DNA from: Parus major
Lineage: Eukaryota > Chordata > Aves > Passeriformes > Paridae
Reading direction: 5' to 3'
NCBI RefSeq assembly: GCF_001522545.3
Contig: NC_031770.1
Span: forward strand, 89,167,194 to 89,231,193
DNA length: 64,000 nucleotides
The translations under genes and the position numbers were made by a program. Below the pieces are notes generated by a model. That model was not told where the DNA came from. It made no database searches and saw only the letters and a program-made list of their open reading frames with translations. Shown piece after piece: positions 37,246 through 49,702 of the stretch (position 1 is its first letter; each line of letters starts with the position of its first letter).

Positions 37246-37472
37246 CTAACAGTGGGTAATAGATGCAGTACCATTTGATGGAATTGTGTTTACGTTGGAC
37301 AATGCAACCTGTTCTGAAAGTTTTGAAATGTTATCAAAATTGCTGATCTGGGTGGTCAAGGATTTCCGACTCTCTGTACTGGCACGACCTCTGGTGAACC
37401 GTTCGTCATGGTGGCTGCGAATGCCAAGGATGCAACAGGAAAATGCTGCTTTAAATTCTTCTCTAAATTTCC
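37246..37472 (-). CDS. HCRTR2: HCRTR2 exon 7 (cytoplasmic C-terminus, stop)
   Basis: The acceptor is gtggttgacag (AG at 37474-37473); phase 1 in; coding ends at TAG 37246. After the split Gly it encodes 74 residues starting KFREEFKAAFSCC, the eighth-helix segment with a Cys pair suited to palmitoylation. STESRKSLTTQISNFDNISK then follows and closely matches mammalian orexin receptor 2. The last roughly 20 residues (ending ASITHC) have diverged. Ser/Thr clusters suggest arrestin and kinase sites (inference). Confidence 0.96.
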
Positions 37473-38574
37473 CTGTCAACCACACAAAAATCACTCATGA
37501 AAAAAGTGTACCATAAACCACATTTCATCAAACTTTATAGATTGGTATATAAAGGAGTTATCTAGAGCAAAATTAATGGAAAACACCCAGATGCTCTTCT
37601 AAGGCAGAAGTAGAAAATTACAGTTTAATCATCTTGGAGAAAGACAGAAAAAAGACAACCTTTCTAAGCAGACAAGCAAGGTATGATGTAAAGACTGAAT
37701 TATTATTGGTAGACAGAATGGACAAACTAAAATGATTAATGAAACCACCTCAAAGATAGTCTGCTGATTAACTACATATATAACAAAAAACCAATTGAGC
37801 AAATATAGGCTTGACAGATTGAATCCTCAATTGATATGAAATGAGAGAGCATGGCTAATTTGTGTTTTATCATTAATAGATTTTAAAAGAAGCTTCACAA
37901 TGTTTGACAGTTCCATGCTTTTGGGGCCCAGAGGAAATTGTTCAGATCAGTCCCACACTACACACCACAAAAAACTAAGGTGGGCCAATATGTAGAGAGG
38001 ATCAATAGAGTTTTGCCTCCCTGTATTTAGCTGCACTACAACCAGTTCAGGTCCTGATTCTCCTCTCCAAGCCAAATGACACATATTCAAACCAAGACAA
38101 ATCTATAGTAAGTAAGTAAACAGCATCTTGGCTGGTTCTTTGAAGTTGACCCCACTTGGCACAGTCTGGTCATGCAAGTACTATTAAAGACTCACAGCCT
38201 CCAAATCCCAATACTTGAACACAACATGCCAGCAGGGGACAGCCCCCGGACTGTGCTGCCTGCCGGAGAGCATCCAGGGAGTGTTTAAAGGAATGGTAAT
38301 TGTTTCCGATCCAAGTCATGCCAGGAACTTCTCTACCACATAAATGTCATGGACAGCCACACTCTAGCACTTGGACTCAGGCCCTGGCACACTCTAGGTT
38401 ACTCATTGGTAGACAGCCTGAAGGTAATGGGATACTTCAGGCAACTTCTTCTAGGAAGAGGATCTAGCTCCCACTGGAGGAGCTGAGCTGAAGTTAAACG
38501 GTCACTAATTCTTGCTATGGCTCATTACATTCAAATTATACATTAAACTTGAATTCTAGGTAACTGTAACTTAC
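37473..38574. other. HCRTR2 intron 6
   Basis: A 1.1-kb intron with no recognised element. Confidence 0.7.
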
Positions 38575-38696
38575 CACTGAGGAAGTTATAAATAATAGGA
38601 TTGGCTGCACTGTTTGCATATACAAGCCAGTGTGAGAATGTGAACCAGGCATATACAGTTTCTCTGTCATCAGCATGATTAAACATCCCAAAAACC
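38575..38696 (-). CDS. HCRTR2: HCRTR2 exon 6 (extracellular loop 3, TM7)
   Basis: The acceptor is tctctttctgtag (AG at 38698-38697) and the donor is gtaagt at 38574; 122 nt, phase 2 in, phase 1 out. It encodes R-VFGMFNHADDRETVYAWF, then TFSHWLVYANSAANPIIYNF. NPIIY is the class A NPxxY motif of TM7, and the HWLVYANS segment lines the orexin-binding pocket in the family. Both splice sites are strong. Confidence 0.97.
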
Positions 38697-39943
38697 CTAC
38701 AGAAAGAGAAAAGAAAACCTGAAAGATGGCAAAATTAGAATTAATTTTAAAAGATTTTACAAGTTCTAGCCTAATGTTCTCTCTGATGACCTATTTGGAG
38801 CATCACAGAAAGGCTGATTCAGCAGTGCTCTCTTGAGAGAGTCCTCTCCCCAACCCTCGGCCTCCTGTCTTGGTGGCTTAGCACAACTGAGACTTTACTA
38901 TGGTGAAGACGCATGACTTTTTTACCGAGTAACTGAAGTCATCTGGTGTAGATAAGCCAAGAAAAGACTGGAAAAGGTGCTTTTGATGTACTCATGTCAC
39001 TGAGCTTCCTGGATCTAAGCCCACTCTCCAATACACTCTTTAGACCACTCTCCAAATATCTCTTGAATTGAAAAGGCATTGAAATGCCCGCAAACCTGAA
39101 GCTACCATTTTTCCTCCAGGAAAATCTGCATTTCCCAGACTCTTTACACATTACTTCTGCCATTTAAATGAAAATATAACTCTGGGCCTACTCTGCTACT
39201 GTTGTTGAGGCAGCCTGTGTATTTCCTCTGTTTCAGGTTGTAGGTGGCCTGAACCATCTTCTGGAAATAGTTCTCTCTCTAGATTTTCTACAGAGGGACT
39301 TGCAAATGAAAAGTATTTAAATTAGGCCTCAGGGAAGAGCCAGAATTGAGTGGGATGTACTTAAACCTTGAAACTATCTCTTAAAATCTAAAATGTTCCA
39401 ATAACACCCCAACTAAAAAAGCACCAATAACATGCTTGTTATTTTTAGGATATTCTGCCTTCTGCTATGTGCCATTACTTATTGGTATTCCAGCGGGCTC
39501 ATGAGGTGCAAGTTTACCAAAGCCTCAGTCTGTCAGGCACTGTAGAAAAACCAAGATTGTAGACACATATGAAATGCACAGAGAGGAAAAGATGAAAAAT
39601 TAAAATAAAGCTTCATAGGGCCAACTGAAGGGTTAGCCTAAGATCTCAGAACTCTATATAAGTAGCTTTGGTTTGAATTCAGCATTTCACAGTCCTCAGA
39701 GCCAAGCCACAATGCTACACTCTGCTGCTAACCTTCAACTGCTGCTTCAGGTGACTGCACTTCCCTGGGGGCATTTACAGCAAACAAGCTGTAATCCCAT
39801 GTAAATGACAAGGTTTAATGAGGAGATAGGTTTGATCATTTTCATGAGGAAGATCTTGTTAATAAGACTTCCACAATCTGGCCTCTAGTTTAAGTGCTGT
39901 GGATAGGTTTTATATATATATATATATATNNNNNNNNNNNNNN

Positions 39944-39980
<37 letters not shown>

Positions 39981-40138
39981 CATAATAGATAATATTTTCT
40001 TATGACTGTATGCTTATTTTCCACTTCTTTATCATGCAATAAGTAAGCTTATCCATCAAAAGTATCTGCCAGAATAAAAGGAATCTTGTAACAGACAGAA
40101 AGCTTTACCAAGTGTTTATATTTTGGGATAAACTTTAC
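38697..40138. other. HCRTR2 intron 5
   Basis: A 1.44-kb intron whose only notable content is the gapped (TA)n microsatellite at 39910-39975. Confidence 0.7.
39910..39975. repeat. (TA)n microsatellite with a 14-N gap
   Basis: Pure alternating TA on both sides of a run of 14 Ns (39930-39943), in HCRTR2 intron 5. The array length is therefore uncertain. Confidence 0.95.
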
Positions 40139-40359
40139 CTTTTCAAGACATTGAGGATGCTGATTGGTAGATAGCAAAGTGCAAAAACCAGAAGGACAAC
40201 CATTAGCATACGTGCTGTTTTCCTTCTTGCACGAATCTGTTTTATTTCAGCTGCCACAGCACTAATCTTTGACTTTGTTGATTGTCCCAGCCCACGGGGC
40301 TGTGCTGAGGGCTGCTGAGGCTTCCATTTCTTCTGAACAACAGAAGAAGTTCCTGGGAT
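40139..40359 (-). CDS. HCRTR2: HCRTR2 exon 5 (intracellular loop 3, TM6)
   Basis: The acceptor is gtctgccttag (AG at 40361-40360) and the donor is gtaaag at 40138; 221 nt, phase 0 in, phase 2 out. It encodes IPGTSSVVQKKWKP and the basic third intracellular loop ending EIKQIRARRKTARM. TM6 follows with the FALCYLPISILNVLKR core, where CYLP is the family form of the CWxP switch. Highly conserved with mammalian orexin receptor 2. Loop 3 is the main Gq-coupling surface. Confidence 0.97.
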
Positions 40360-43300
40360 CTAAGGCAGACAAAATAAGGGGCATTTTGAAAAAAAAAACA
40401 ACTTTAAAAACTGATTTTTTTCCACAGATATAACAAGAAAAATAGACAGCTTGACATACACAATGTAAGCTCACACAGATAAAAAGGATTTTTAAATTAA
40501 ATTAATTGACGTTGCTGCAGTAAACTAAATTTCAGACACACTAGAGGGACTGCATAAAAAATTGTGTTTTATTCACAGATATCAACTGATGCCCTCAAAT
40601 TGTCTGTACTTCCCACATACCTTGCCTTGCTTGTGTCCTCAAACTATTAAAATTACTAACCCTATTGCTGCAATTACATTGCTAAAAAGGTCTACATTAA
40701 ATATTTTGCTGTATAGCAGAGTAGTTTTCCCCATTTATATGCTGCTAATTTAAGATACCAAACAGTTTTCCAGTACTGGAAAATGAGGATTTAAAGCCTG
40801 CATAGCTTTAAGTGCCATAAAACTTCATACATGCAACCTGGATGACAGTGAAGTAACTAAACAAATAATCGCAGCTGAAGTGTGGATATCTCTGCAAAGT
40901 TCTTTAAAACTGAGGGAAATCATGGAAAGGTGCCAAGACACAGAAAGAATTGGTTTAGTCAAAGACATGTTGCAATGAGCATATGTAGGACGATGCTATT
41001 AAAAAAAGAATTGTTTTTTTGTTTTCTGTACCCTCACATAAAACAAGCCAAGTTAAACAATTTTGCTTTAGTTCTTTTAAATTACTTCCTGCCTGCAGCG
41101 AAATGTGAAAGACTGCAGATGTCAAGGACTTTCTCAGAGAACTCTTATTACAATTACATTTATAATATTTTCAATGTCATACAGTGTGAAAACCTTTTGG
41201 CTGTAAATACAGTTTTATTGATGTATAGTACAATTGTGTGCAGGGTGACTAATCTTGTGAAATATTTCAAGTTCAAAAGTATCTGGAAAGTTCACATTGT
41301 CTATTGTAAGCTTTTTTTAGTTTTTTATAATGGGGCTTATCCAGAAAAACTGACCAGAAAATTATGAATTTTTTTATATTTATTTAAGAAAGATAAAAGT
41401 AAACTAAAAAGCATGCACATTCAGAATTGTTCTAGAAAAACTACTATGTTGAGGTTTTGTGGGGTTGGGTGGTTTTTTTTGGTTGTTTTTTGGTTTTGGT
41501 CTATTTAGTTATTTGTTGGCAGGGGGAGGGCGTTGTGTGTGAATATCTTCCTTGCATAGACAAGCCCTTAGATCAGCATTTATGTGCACCACCAAACATG
41601 ATATACAACTATTGGAACATTTTGGCAAAGTTGCCATGCAATGATCAGGAAATCTATGAAGCAAAATTGGAGATAAGTTATAACATTTGGCTTTTTCTTG
41701 TGTATCCATGGATTTAAAACAACTCAGCTTCACAATTGCACATCTGTCCTATTGCAAGGGGTTTACCCTACCTGGCTGTGGGGTGTAGCAGAGAAGTGAT
41801 AGAATGAGAGGAAATGGTCTCAAGTTAAGCCAGGGAAGGTTTAGATTGGATATAAGGAAAAATTTCTTCACTGAAAGGGTTGTCAAGCCTTGGACCAGGC
41901 TGCCCAGGCCAGTGGTTGAGTCAACAGTCCTGGAGATACTTAAAAGATAAGTGGATCTGGCACTCAGGGACATGGTTTAGTGGTGGACTTGGCAGTGTTA
42001 GGTCTGTGGTTGGATTCCATGAACTTAAGGGCCTTTTTCATGATAAGTGTTTTAATGATTCTATGATTAAGTATGTACAAGTATATATAAGTGTATACAT
42101 GGGACCATAATGCATATATTTGCTTTTTGGTAATGAATCAGTCATAGAGATAATTTTGAAGCATTTGTGTAATCCTAATGTTTTATGAAAAGCCTATTAG
42201 CGGTGAATAAACAAGTACTAAAATTTAGAGTTACTTTCTTATGCACCTTTTCTATATCTCCTCAGATAGTTTTCAAGGGGTTTATAACCGAAGAAAATCT
42301 CTCAAATTTAGTATCAGCTTTCAAAGATTGGAAGGGTATATTTCAACTACCAAAAAAAAATTTTAAAAAATGATGGAGTTACTAATTATTAATACAAATG
42401 GACTTTAGTGTCAATGCACTTGGACATCAGAAAACTGAAGCATACTTGGAACTTAATATTAGAAATCGTGTATCAACACTCTCATCATAAGTGCATTCAG
42501 TTCTGTGTGTTCAGAAGCTGTTTTTTAATCTACTTAAAATCCACACAAGAATATAGATTTCTAAATCATTATTTCCTTGCTAGTCATTAAAATAAATTAC
42601 TCAAAATTTCTAGTATTTTTAAAATTATTTTTCTTGTCTTTATAAAGGTGAATTGTTAATTCAAAGATCTGCTTGATTTATACAATCAGAAATTTTAAGA
42701 TCTATTACACAAAGTACAGTAACAATAACTTGTTAATCAATGTTCTATTTTTCATCTGAAAATTTGCATGCACAACACATTGCATTTTAAAAAAGAAATG
42801 TAATTAGAAAAAATGTAGGGCATATAAAGCATCTACTGTTAGTTGTGTTTTTTCTATCATGAACATCTGAAAGGCTCATTGTACCTTGCAATAACATCAC
42901 CACATTTACCTGAATTTCTGGTAAACAGCATGATTTTTATTTTAAACTGTTACCAAAGAATACATTTAGAGCACTGAATTCATTTGTTCTGCATGACTGA
43001 TTACAGCACACCTGCTGCACTTAGAAAAGTGCCTGATGGCTGCAGCCAAGTCAGAGTTGATAGTAGATGTGCAGTGGTTTTAATTTCACTTAGCACAGCC
43101 TCTTGTACATAATGCTATCATCTAGGCCAGGCAGAGACAGCTGTAATTTGGCACCACTGATAGCACTAAGCCTGTAGTAGAAATTCTCTTCCAGCCACTG
43201 AAAAATAAAGGATCATCCTAACCTTGTCAGCATGCAAGATGAATAGGGAGAAGAAATATTGTGAAGAATACACAGACCAGCTAAAACAACTGGGGAATGG

Positions 43301-44986
43301 AGGCAGGGGGAACCCCAAAATAAAGGTTGGTTTCCAGTCATTCAGCTTCTGTTCTGCATCTGAACCAGCAATTTCAACTATGTGTAGGTTAAGAACAACT
43401 GCTTTCCATTAACTTAGTTAATTTAGAGCTTCAGAAGGTTGGCAGGTTGTAAGGAAGGTATAGAAGAGAAGGTTGAAAAGGATTATTGTGATAAAGTCAT
43501 TGGATGATGCAGGACAGATTCAGCAAGGCAGAGCATATTAAAAGTATGTTTAGACTGAACTGAATAACAAGACTAAGCAAGAAATCCTTTGTTCTGGAGA
43601 ATAGTGTTTTCAAACCGTAAAGGTTAAATTCTATCTCCAAGATATCTTGTTAATTAATCTTATCAACCTAAGAAATTAAAAGCAAAAATAACAATTTAAA
43701 GCATGATAAATTTAGCAATTCAAAGCATGACAAGCATGATAAACAGCAATTCTGGTTTAACCTAATCTGATTAAAGTAACAAAAATTGCTGTTATGACTT
43801 ATGGAAGATAAAAAAAAAGCCTTAAAGTGGATTTGGTATTTTCTGTATATGAGTTACTTGCAAGAGATATATTCTGTCAGCATAAGATTTGATTTTTAAT
43901 TTTATCATATGTATATCTAGAAATCTAAAGTCTATTTATAATTTCTTTGATGAATCAATTTGAACTGCATGAAAAATGTTTCTCATAGGGCCAGTATTAT
44001 CCCTTGCCCAGGACAGCCTCAAAATTGGATGGTATCAAACAAGCTGGTGAGAGAAAAGTGATTCATGCCCATATGTTGATGGAAATATGAACCATTGTTA
44101 GAAGCACTTGAGAGAGAATGTCTTGCATCATTTCTTCTACAGGATGAGTTTATTGTCCTTTACAGAATTACAGGGCAGCTGGTGGTGGACTACAGCTGGA
44201 CAAAGCAGAAGACAGAAGAGAGCACCAGACTGGTGCATGACAAATTGCAGTTCACACACACAAAATAATTTTTAAAGTTTCCTGAAAAAAAACTACATCT
44301 TTTTTGACACTTAAATTCAAATGTCCTTTGTTTGTCTTGGTGGGTTTTTTAGTTTGTTTTGTTTAGTATTCTTGTTTTCTTTCCTGTATTTTTTATTTGA
44401 AGCTTGAAAGAAACAGATGTTCACATTAGAAATGGTGTCAATTATTTGTCATCAAATCACATCAAGTGTTATTGGTAACAGCCAGATTCACATCAGGCAA
44501 TTCCAGTCTCCCAGTACTGATAGCTGGACCTTCTAGTTTTCATTTCATTCAGACTGGACCTGCCATCAACCCGAGTAAGAAAAATAAAAATAAAACTAAC
44601 AAAATAAGAAAGCCAGTCTTAAATTTTGACTGCTACAGGAGATTTTAGCAGTATAAATAAGGTCACCTAAGGTATTTTGGTAATCATTTCAGATACAGTG
44701 AGAGAGATCTTTCTTCTAACTATAATCAATTTTTCTGTTGCCTTTTGCTTTCCTTCTCTCTAAGAGAAAGCCCTTCACAGACAGAAAACGAGACATCAGT
44801 TTACTTTCTGACTCCCTTAATTTTTCAATACATCTCAATGCTTACCCAAGGTGTCTGTACACCAGTATGGATGTCAAAATCAAAGTCTTAAGCGACAACA
44901 TGGAGTTTATAAAGAAAGAGGTTGTACATGGGAATCTGCACAAAGTTGCAAGAGCAAGTAAACAGAGCCAGTGCTAAATGACTTAC
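40360..44986. other. HCRTR2 intron 4
   Basis: A 4.6-kb intron with a degraded CR1 3' fragment at 41788-42068. A 161-codon plus-strand open frame at 40882-41367 shows no recognisable domain and lies in AT-rich sequence. Confidence 0.7.
41788..42068 (+). mobile_element. CR1 LINE 3' fragment
   Basis: About 280 bp matching the terminal coding region and 3' UTR of CR1. Landmarks are ccagggaaggtttagattgg, aaaaatttcttcactgaaag, a degraded ggctgcccagg segment and the ending aatgattctatgatt. No open coding remains. Confidence 0.85.
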
Positions 44987-45102
44987 CTGGCGACACCACA
45001 GCTTTCGGAATATTTGCAAATAGGCCAACACCATAAGACACAGTGGTGCCATGTATGTCACCAGAAAAAAGCATGTGTGATACATTTTGGGGTAAACCTC
45101 AG
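44987..45102 (-). CDS. HCRTR2: HCRTR2 exon 4 (TM5)
   Basis: The acceptor is ctctttccag (AG at 45104-45103) and the donor is gtaagt at 44986; 116 nt, phase 1 in, phase 0 out. It encodes the split Ala, then EVYPKMYHTCFFLVTYMAP through TM5 to LQIFRKLWCRQ. The YPKMYH segment at the loop 2/TM5 junction is characteristic of orexin receptors. It is shorter than 60 codons in any open frame but is fixed by splice sites and homology. Confidence 0.97.
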
Positions 45103-47914
45103 CTGGAAAGAGAATTCAAATAGGAAAGTTGCATTTAAATATACATATATTTCAAAATCACCTTAAGAAAATTATTCATATAGATATGCTTTTTTTTTTT
45201 TTTAACATAATAGAAAAATGCACCAAATAATATTATGGTCAATATTTTTTTTTTAATCACTTCTAGATACATTCTATTAGAAACATGCTTTTTACCTCAA
45301 GGATCTCCTATATCACATTACTGATTTATTATCATATTATTTCTTTATATTTTACTTTTTGTTAAAACAGTGATGGATTAATTTTGTTATCTAAAAATGA
45401 AATGTTATCTAAAAGTGAAAATTTTTGTTATCTAAAAATAGGTAAGTAATCACCCAATCTAACTCGTCCTTGTCATATTGAAAGGTTGTGTAACTGTCTT
45501 TATTTTTAATTCTGCAAATGCTACTATATTTATGACTAGTTTACTAATCCCTGAGTAAACTGCACCTATAAACACTGCAACTGCAAACTACAGCACACAG
45601 GACACTGATGGGAGGAAAGACAGACATTTCATAAATCACTGTTTGGTGGCAGAATATATGTGATTAAGACTCAGTAATTAATTATTATTATTAAATTAAA
45701 AAAATAGAATCAATACATTCAAGTGCTTTAAACCTAGGCTATCTCCAGGATGTTTTTTAACTCAGCTTTAACAATAATGAGTTCGGTACTGTTGTGTTCT
45801 AATTTCCCATCTATCTCTTTTCAAAAGACAATTTATGAATGTTATTTGCTTAGAGAAAACATTAAAAGTGCTGTGAGTGTATTGAGTTTTAAGAATGTTG
45901 CATCTTAAGCTCCATCAGTGGTTTACACCAGAATGTGCACTGCCTGAAAACTTGTCTTCTTTTGTAACATTAATTGTAGTTTGCCATTACCAACTGTTGT
46001 TATTAATTACAACTTAACATCTATGGATGGCCTCAGGAATGGAATGAACATTTTGGAGAGTAACAACACATAGCAGAAGAGAAACTGCACCTCATGAAGA
46101 GGTAAATCCAAGAGAAAAATTGCAAGGTAATCCTAATCATTGAGCCTTGGCTAGAATAAAGAAGGAAAGTTTATGTTAATTTCCAGAATTTCCAAATGTT
46201 TCAGGATTATAAGATCTGAAAGTGAAATTCTGTATTGATTGTTGTTTAAAGCAAAAAAATTAAAAAAAAAGAAAAGAGTTGCACAAGATCAAACCTTTGG
46301 TGCATCAGAATTATTTTCTGCTTGTTAAAGTGACTGTGACTGTGGACCCTATCAAAGAAAAGCATGCCCCAGGAGAATCTCAGAGCTTGTTCAGACAAAG
46401 ATATACAAAGACTTGCTCCATAACTCTCACAGCAGGGAGGAGAATACCATCATGTAAATTCCAGGCTCCCTTAAATGCAGACTCAAGTAATCTCCCACTT
46501 GTCATTGGACCTGAAAGTGCCACCTGGAAGTGCCAGTCAGAAAACCTTCAGTATCAAGGAGATGGAAACCTGCTACAGAAAAATACAGCGAATCTTCTTT
46601 CCCAGCAAAGGTAATAGAGATGCTGCCACGGACATTTGATAGTTTTGATGGATCAGGGTTCAGAAAATTCAGATGAGTAGTATTTGACATCTTACTTGCT
46701 CTAAGATCCTGTAGCAAACCAGTTTACCAACTCATAACTAGCACCTGCAGTTACTAACTCTTGTCAATATCCCTTGGGGAGCCAGACCATTTGGGGCAGT
46801 TTTTTATAAGTGGCATTAATGTGAGATTATATGTTGATTGATAATCCCAAACTTGCTTTTGCATTCCAGAAAATGCAGCCCCACAGCAGTCCTGCTAGCC
46901 AGGGAAGTACTGATATGCATGCTTCACAGGTGGGGAGATTAAGAAGAGACTGGAGTAACGTGACTGGCTGGGATCACAGGAGGTCAGAACTGAAAGTACA
47001 TTCTTTCCCCTCAGGAGGAGGTGCCACCTGCCCCATCAATGCTCTGCCGGCAGCCGGGCCCCTTTCAGGTAGAAGCACGGTACATATTTAAAAGGCCATC
47101 TGGAGTTTATGACTTCCAATTTAGCATTCCAAGTAAAGTAAAACATTAAATGAGCCTAGCTATCTACAAAGAACTGAGGACCAGGTTGGAGGAAGATCCT
47201 AACACTTGCCTTTGAAGTTTAGCCACCTGGAAAGTGCCAGCTGCTAAACATCAAAGGAAACCTGTCCCTCCTCCACCCAGGGCAAAGCCCTTTGCAGAAC
47301 TTTTCCCTAAGAAGCATGACTCTGTTTAGCTTCTCAAGCCAAAGAAAAGCTTTAAAGCTGTTTGACAATCACAGCAGCAAGAAGGAGGAGGGCTGGCCAA
47401 GGATACTATTCATTTATCAAGTGAGTTCCAGGCTCCTTAAATGCAAACATCAATCAGTCTGTGGTCCTGCTGACTGGGACAGCTGAAACTCTTACAGCCA
47501 AGCAGAAGAGGAGAAAAGTGTCCTTGCCTTCCATGGTCACATAATGGACTTCGGGACAGGGGGTGATTGTTCTTAGCTGGAGTAACCATCTCTTTAAGAA
47601 TAAAATAATGACACTCATGTCTCTGGCTACTATTCTCTTTAAAAGAGAGAATAAAACATAAAGCAAACAGGTGGTCATAGGGGTTGGACTGGGTTCAGAT
47701 CAGCATTCCTACTCAGCTTCATTCTGATACACTGTAATTACCCCAGATGATAAAGGATCAGTACGTTAGAACAAGCTTTCATCTGTCTACTACAGGGGTT
47801 ATTAAATACATTTTAAAATTTTCTAAAGCTTCCCTCTCTACATGGTCTTCCATTCCCAGCCTGAAATCAGTAGATTGAAACTGGATTTTTGCCAAAATTT
47901 TGCTATATTTGTGT

Positions 47915-47955
47915 AAATATATATATATATACATATATGTATACATATACATGTG
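47915..47955. repeat. AT/AC-rich imperfect microsatellite
   Basis: Imperfect TA dinucleotides with tacata variants, in HCRTR2 intron 3. Confidence 0.75.
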
Positions 47956-49655
47956 TAATCAAACCGAAATAAACAGACTCAAAACATTTTGATATGTCTA
48001 GCAAATGAAATAGTCCATTTAGCCATAGTGCTTAAAAAAATTGGTATTCCTGACAGCTTCTTTAAGAATAAGGAAAAGCAGGACTATCAAGTTTGTTGAA
48101 CATCAGCAGAGTTCCCAGGTTCCCTAATCATAGGAAGACACCCATGAGGTTTTGGAGTTACCAACATAGAGAAGCAATGTAAATAAAAGTGTACATTTTT
48201 AAAATGAAGCTTAATAATTAGGGATGTTAGGAAGTGGGTGCCTATAGCACAAAAAAAATCAGCCACATAATGCACTGCTTCCAAATTAAGTCCCTATGTC
48301 AGAGTACTTATGGTTAGCTAATACTAAAATTACATTTTGAAACCTAACATATTGTGCTTGAGTTATCAACTTACAATAACACCCAGCATAATTTTAGTAT
48401 TAGAAATATTCTGACTTCCTCCTGCATTAAAATATTCCACAAATTTTTCATTAAATTCTGAACCTTTTGATAAACAGGATGTATAAAGCTTCTTGCAGTA
48501 CTGCAATTTCCAGCTATTTGTTTTCCAGAATTAAGAGAATGTGGTTTTTGTACTATTGTATGAGTAGTCTAAGAGGAAATGGAACACAAAGTCTTTCCTT
48601 TGTTTCCATTCAACCATGCAGTTTTGGAAAAGGATTATCTCCATATTCTTTTTATCACTTGCTTGGCTAAAGCACTTTGGCTAACACTCTCTTCTTGAAC
48701 AGCTCTAAGACAATGTACTTAGCTGACTTGGACACATGGTGAACTCATTTTAATATACATTTCTTTTATTTTGGCACTTTATCATCAAATTCAGCACAGC
48801 AATTACAGGCCATTATAGAACTGTGGCCAACTCTGGCTCCTTAAGTGAGCCCGCATAGGTCACATGTTGGATCCTTCTGCACTTCCAAATAAAATATTGT
48901 TATTAGACAGTACTCAAGATGAAAAACCCTCAGCCTAGAACTGGCAATGCATTTTACATTCAGGAATGCCAGAAGCAATTATAAAGAAATTGAGCTCTGC
49001 TTTAGGCTGAACTATTGCTCCATTTGCAGTCACTGGCAGTCTTTAACATTCACAGTTTAACATCCTCGGAACATATGGTGTACATGATTCTCTGCAAAGA
49101 TTTTATCAGATGTATTGTAATTTTAGACAGCATTAATTGTATGCAGTTCTAAACAAAGCAACAAACACCCAAATACAACCCCTTTCTCTAAATTGGTTCT
49201 CCTGTAGGACTTTCTCAGGGTCTCCTGAGTGTGTGCAACATCTACATCTCCACCTTCTCTTTACAAAGAAAGGTTATTTGTAGCAGCATGAATTTCCCTC
49301 TCCTTCAGCATCCTCCTAGTTAGCTCCTTCTTTGACCCTCTATATTTGCATAGTCAAAAAAGGCCAAAAAAATCCAACAAAAATGTAACTATTTTCTTTA
49401 AAATTGTTAGCTTTTTATTTCTTCTTCCAGCTTTAAGGCTCACCACTCTTTTCAAACCACTGCCTTGTTACCCTTTTCTTTTGTTCTTCTTTTTGGGGGC
49501 CTTTGTGATTTCAAACACTATTTTTCTGTAGAATAAAACCACATATTCTATGCTTTGACCTAACTCAGAGTCCTTAGACACTTTCTAATGGGAAATTAGA
49601 AATTAGAATAGGAATGGGAATTATTTTTTAATGACACTCTATAGTCTGAAAGGGA

Positions 49656-49663
49656 TGTGTGTG

Positions 49664-49697
<34 letters not shown>

Positions 49698-49702
49698 TAT
49701 AT
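49656..49702. repeat. (TG)n(TA)n microsatellite
   Basis: Short gtgtgtgt followed by about 40 bases of alternating TA with one interruption (atgtat), in HCRTR2 intron 3. Confidence 0.9.

Noticed and set aside
40882..41367. 161-codon plus-strand frame in HCRTR2 intron 4
   Set aside because: No domain or signal recognised; AT-rich composition typical of intron translated by chance.
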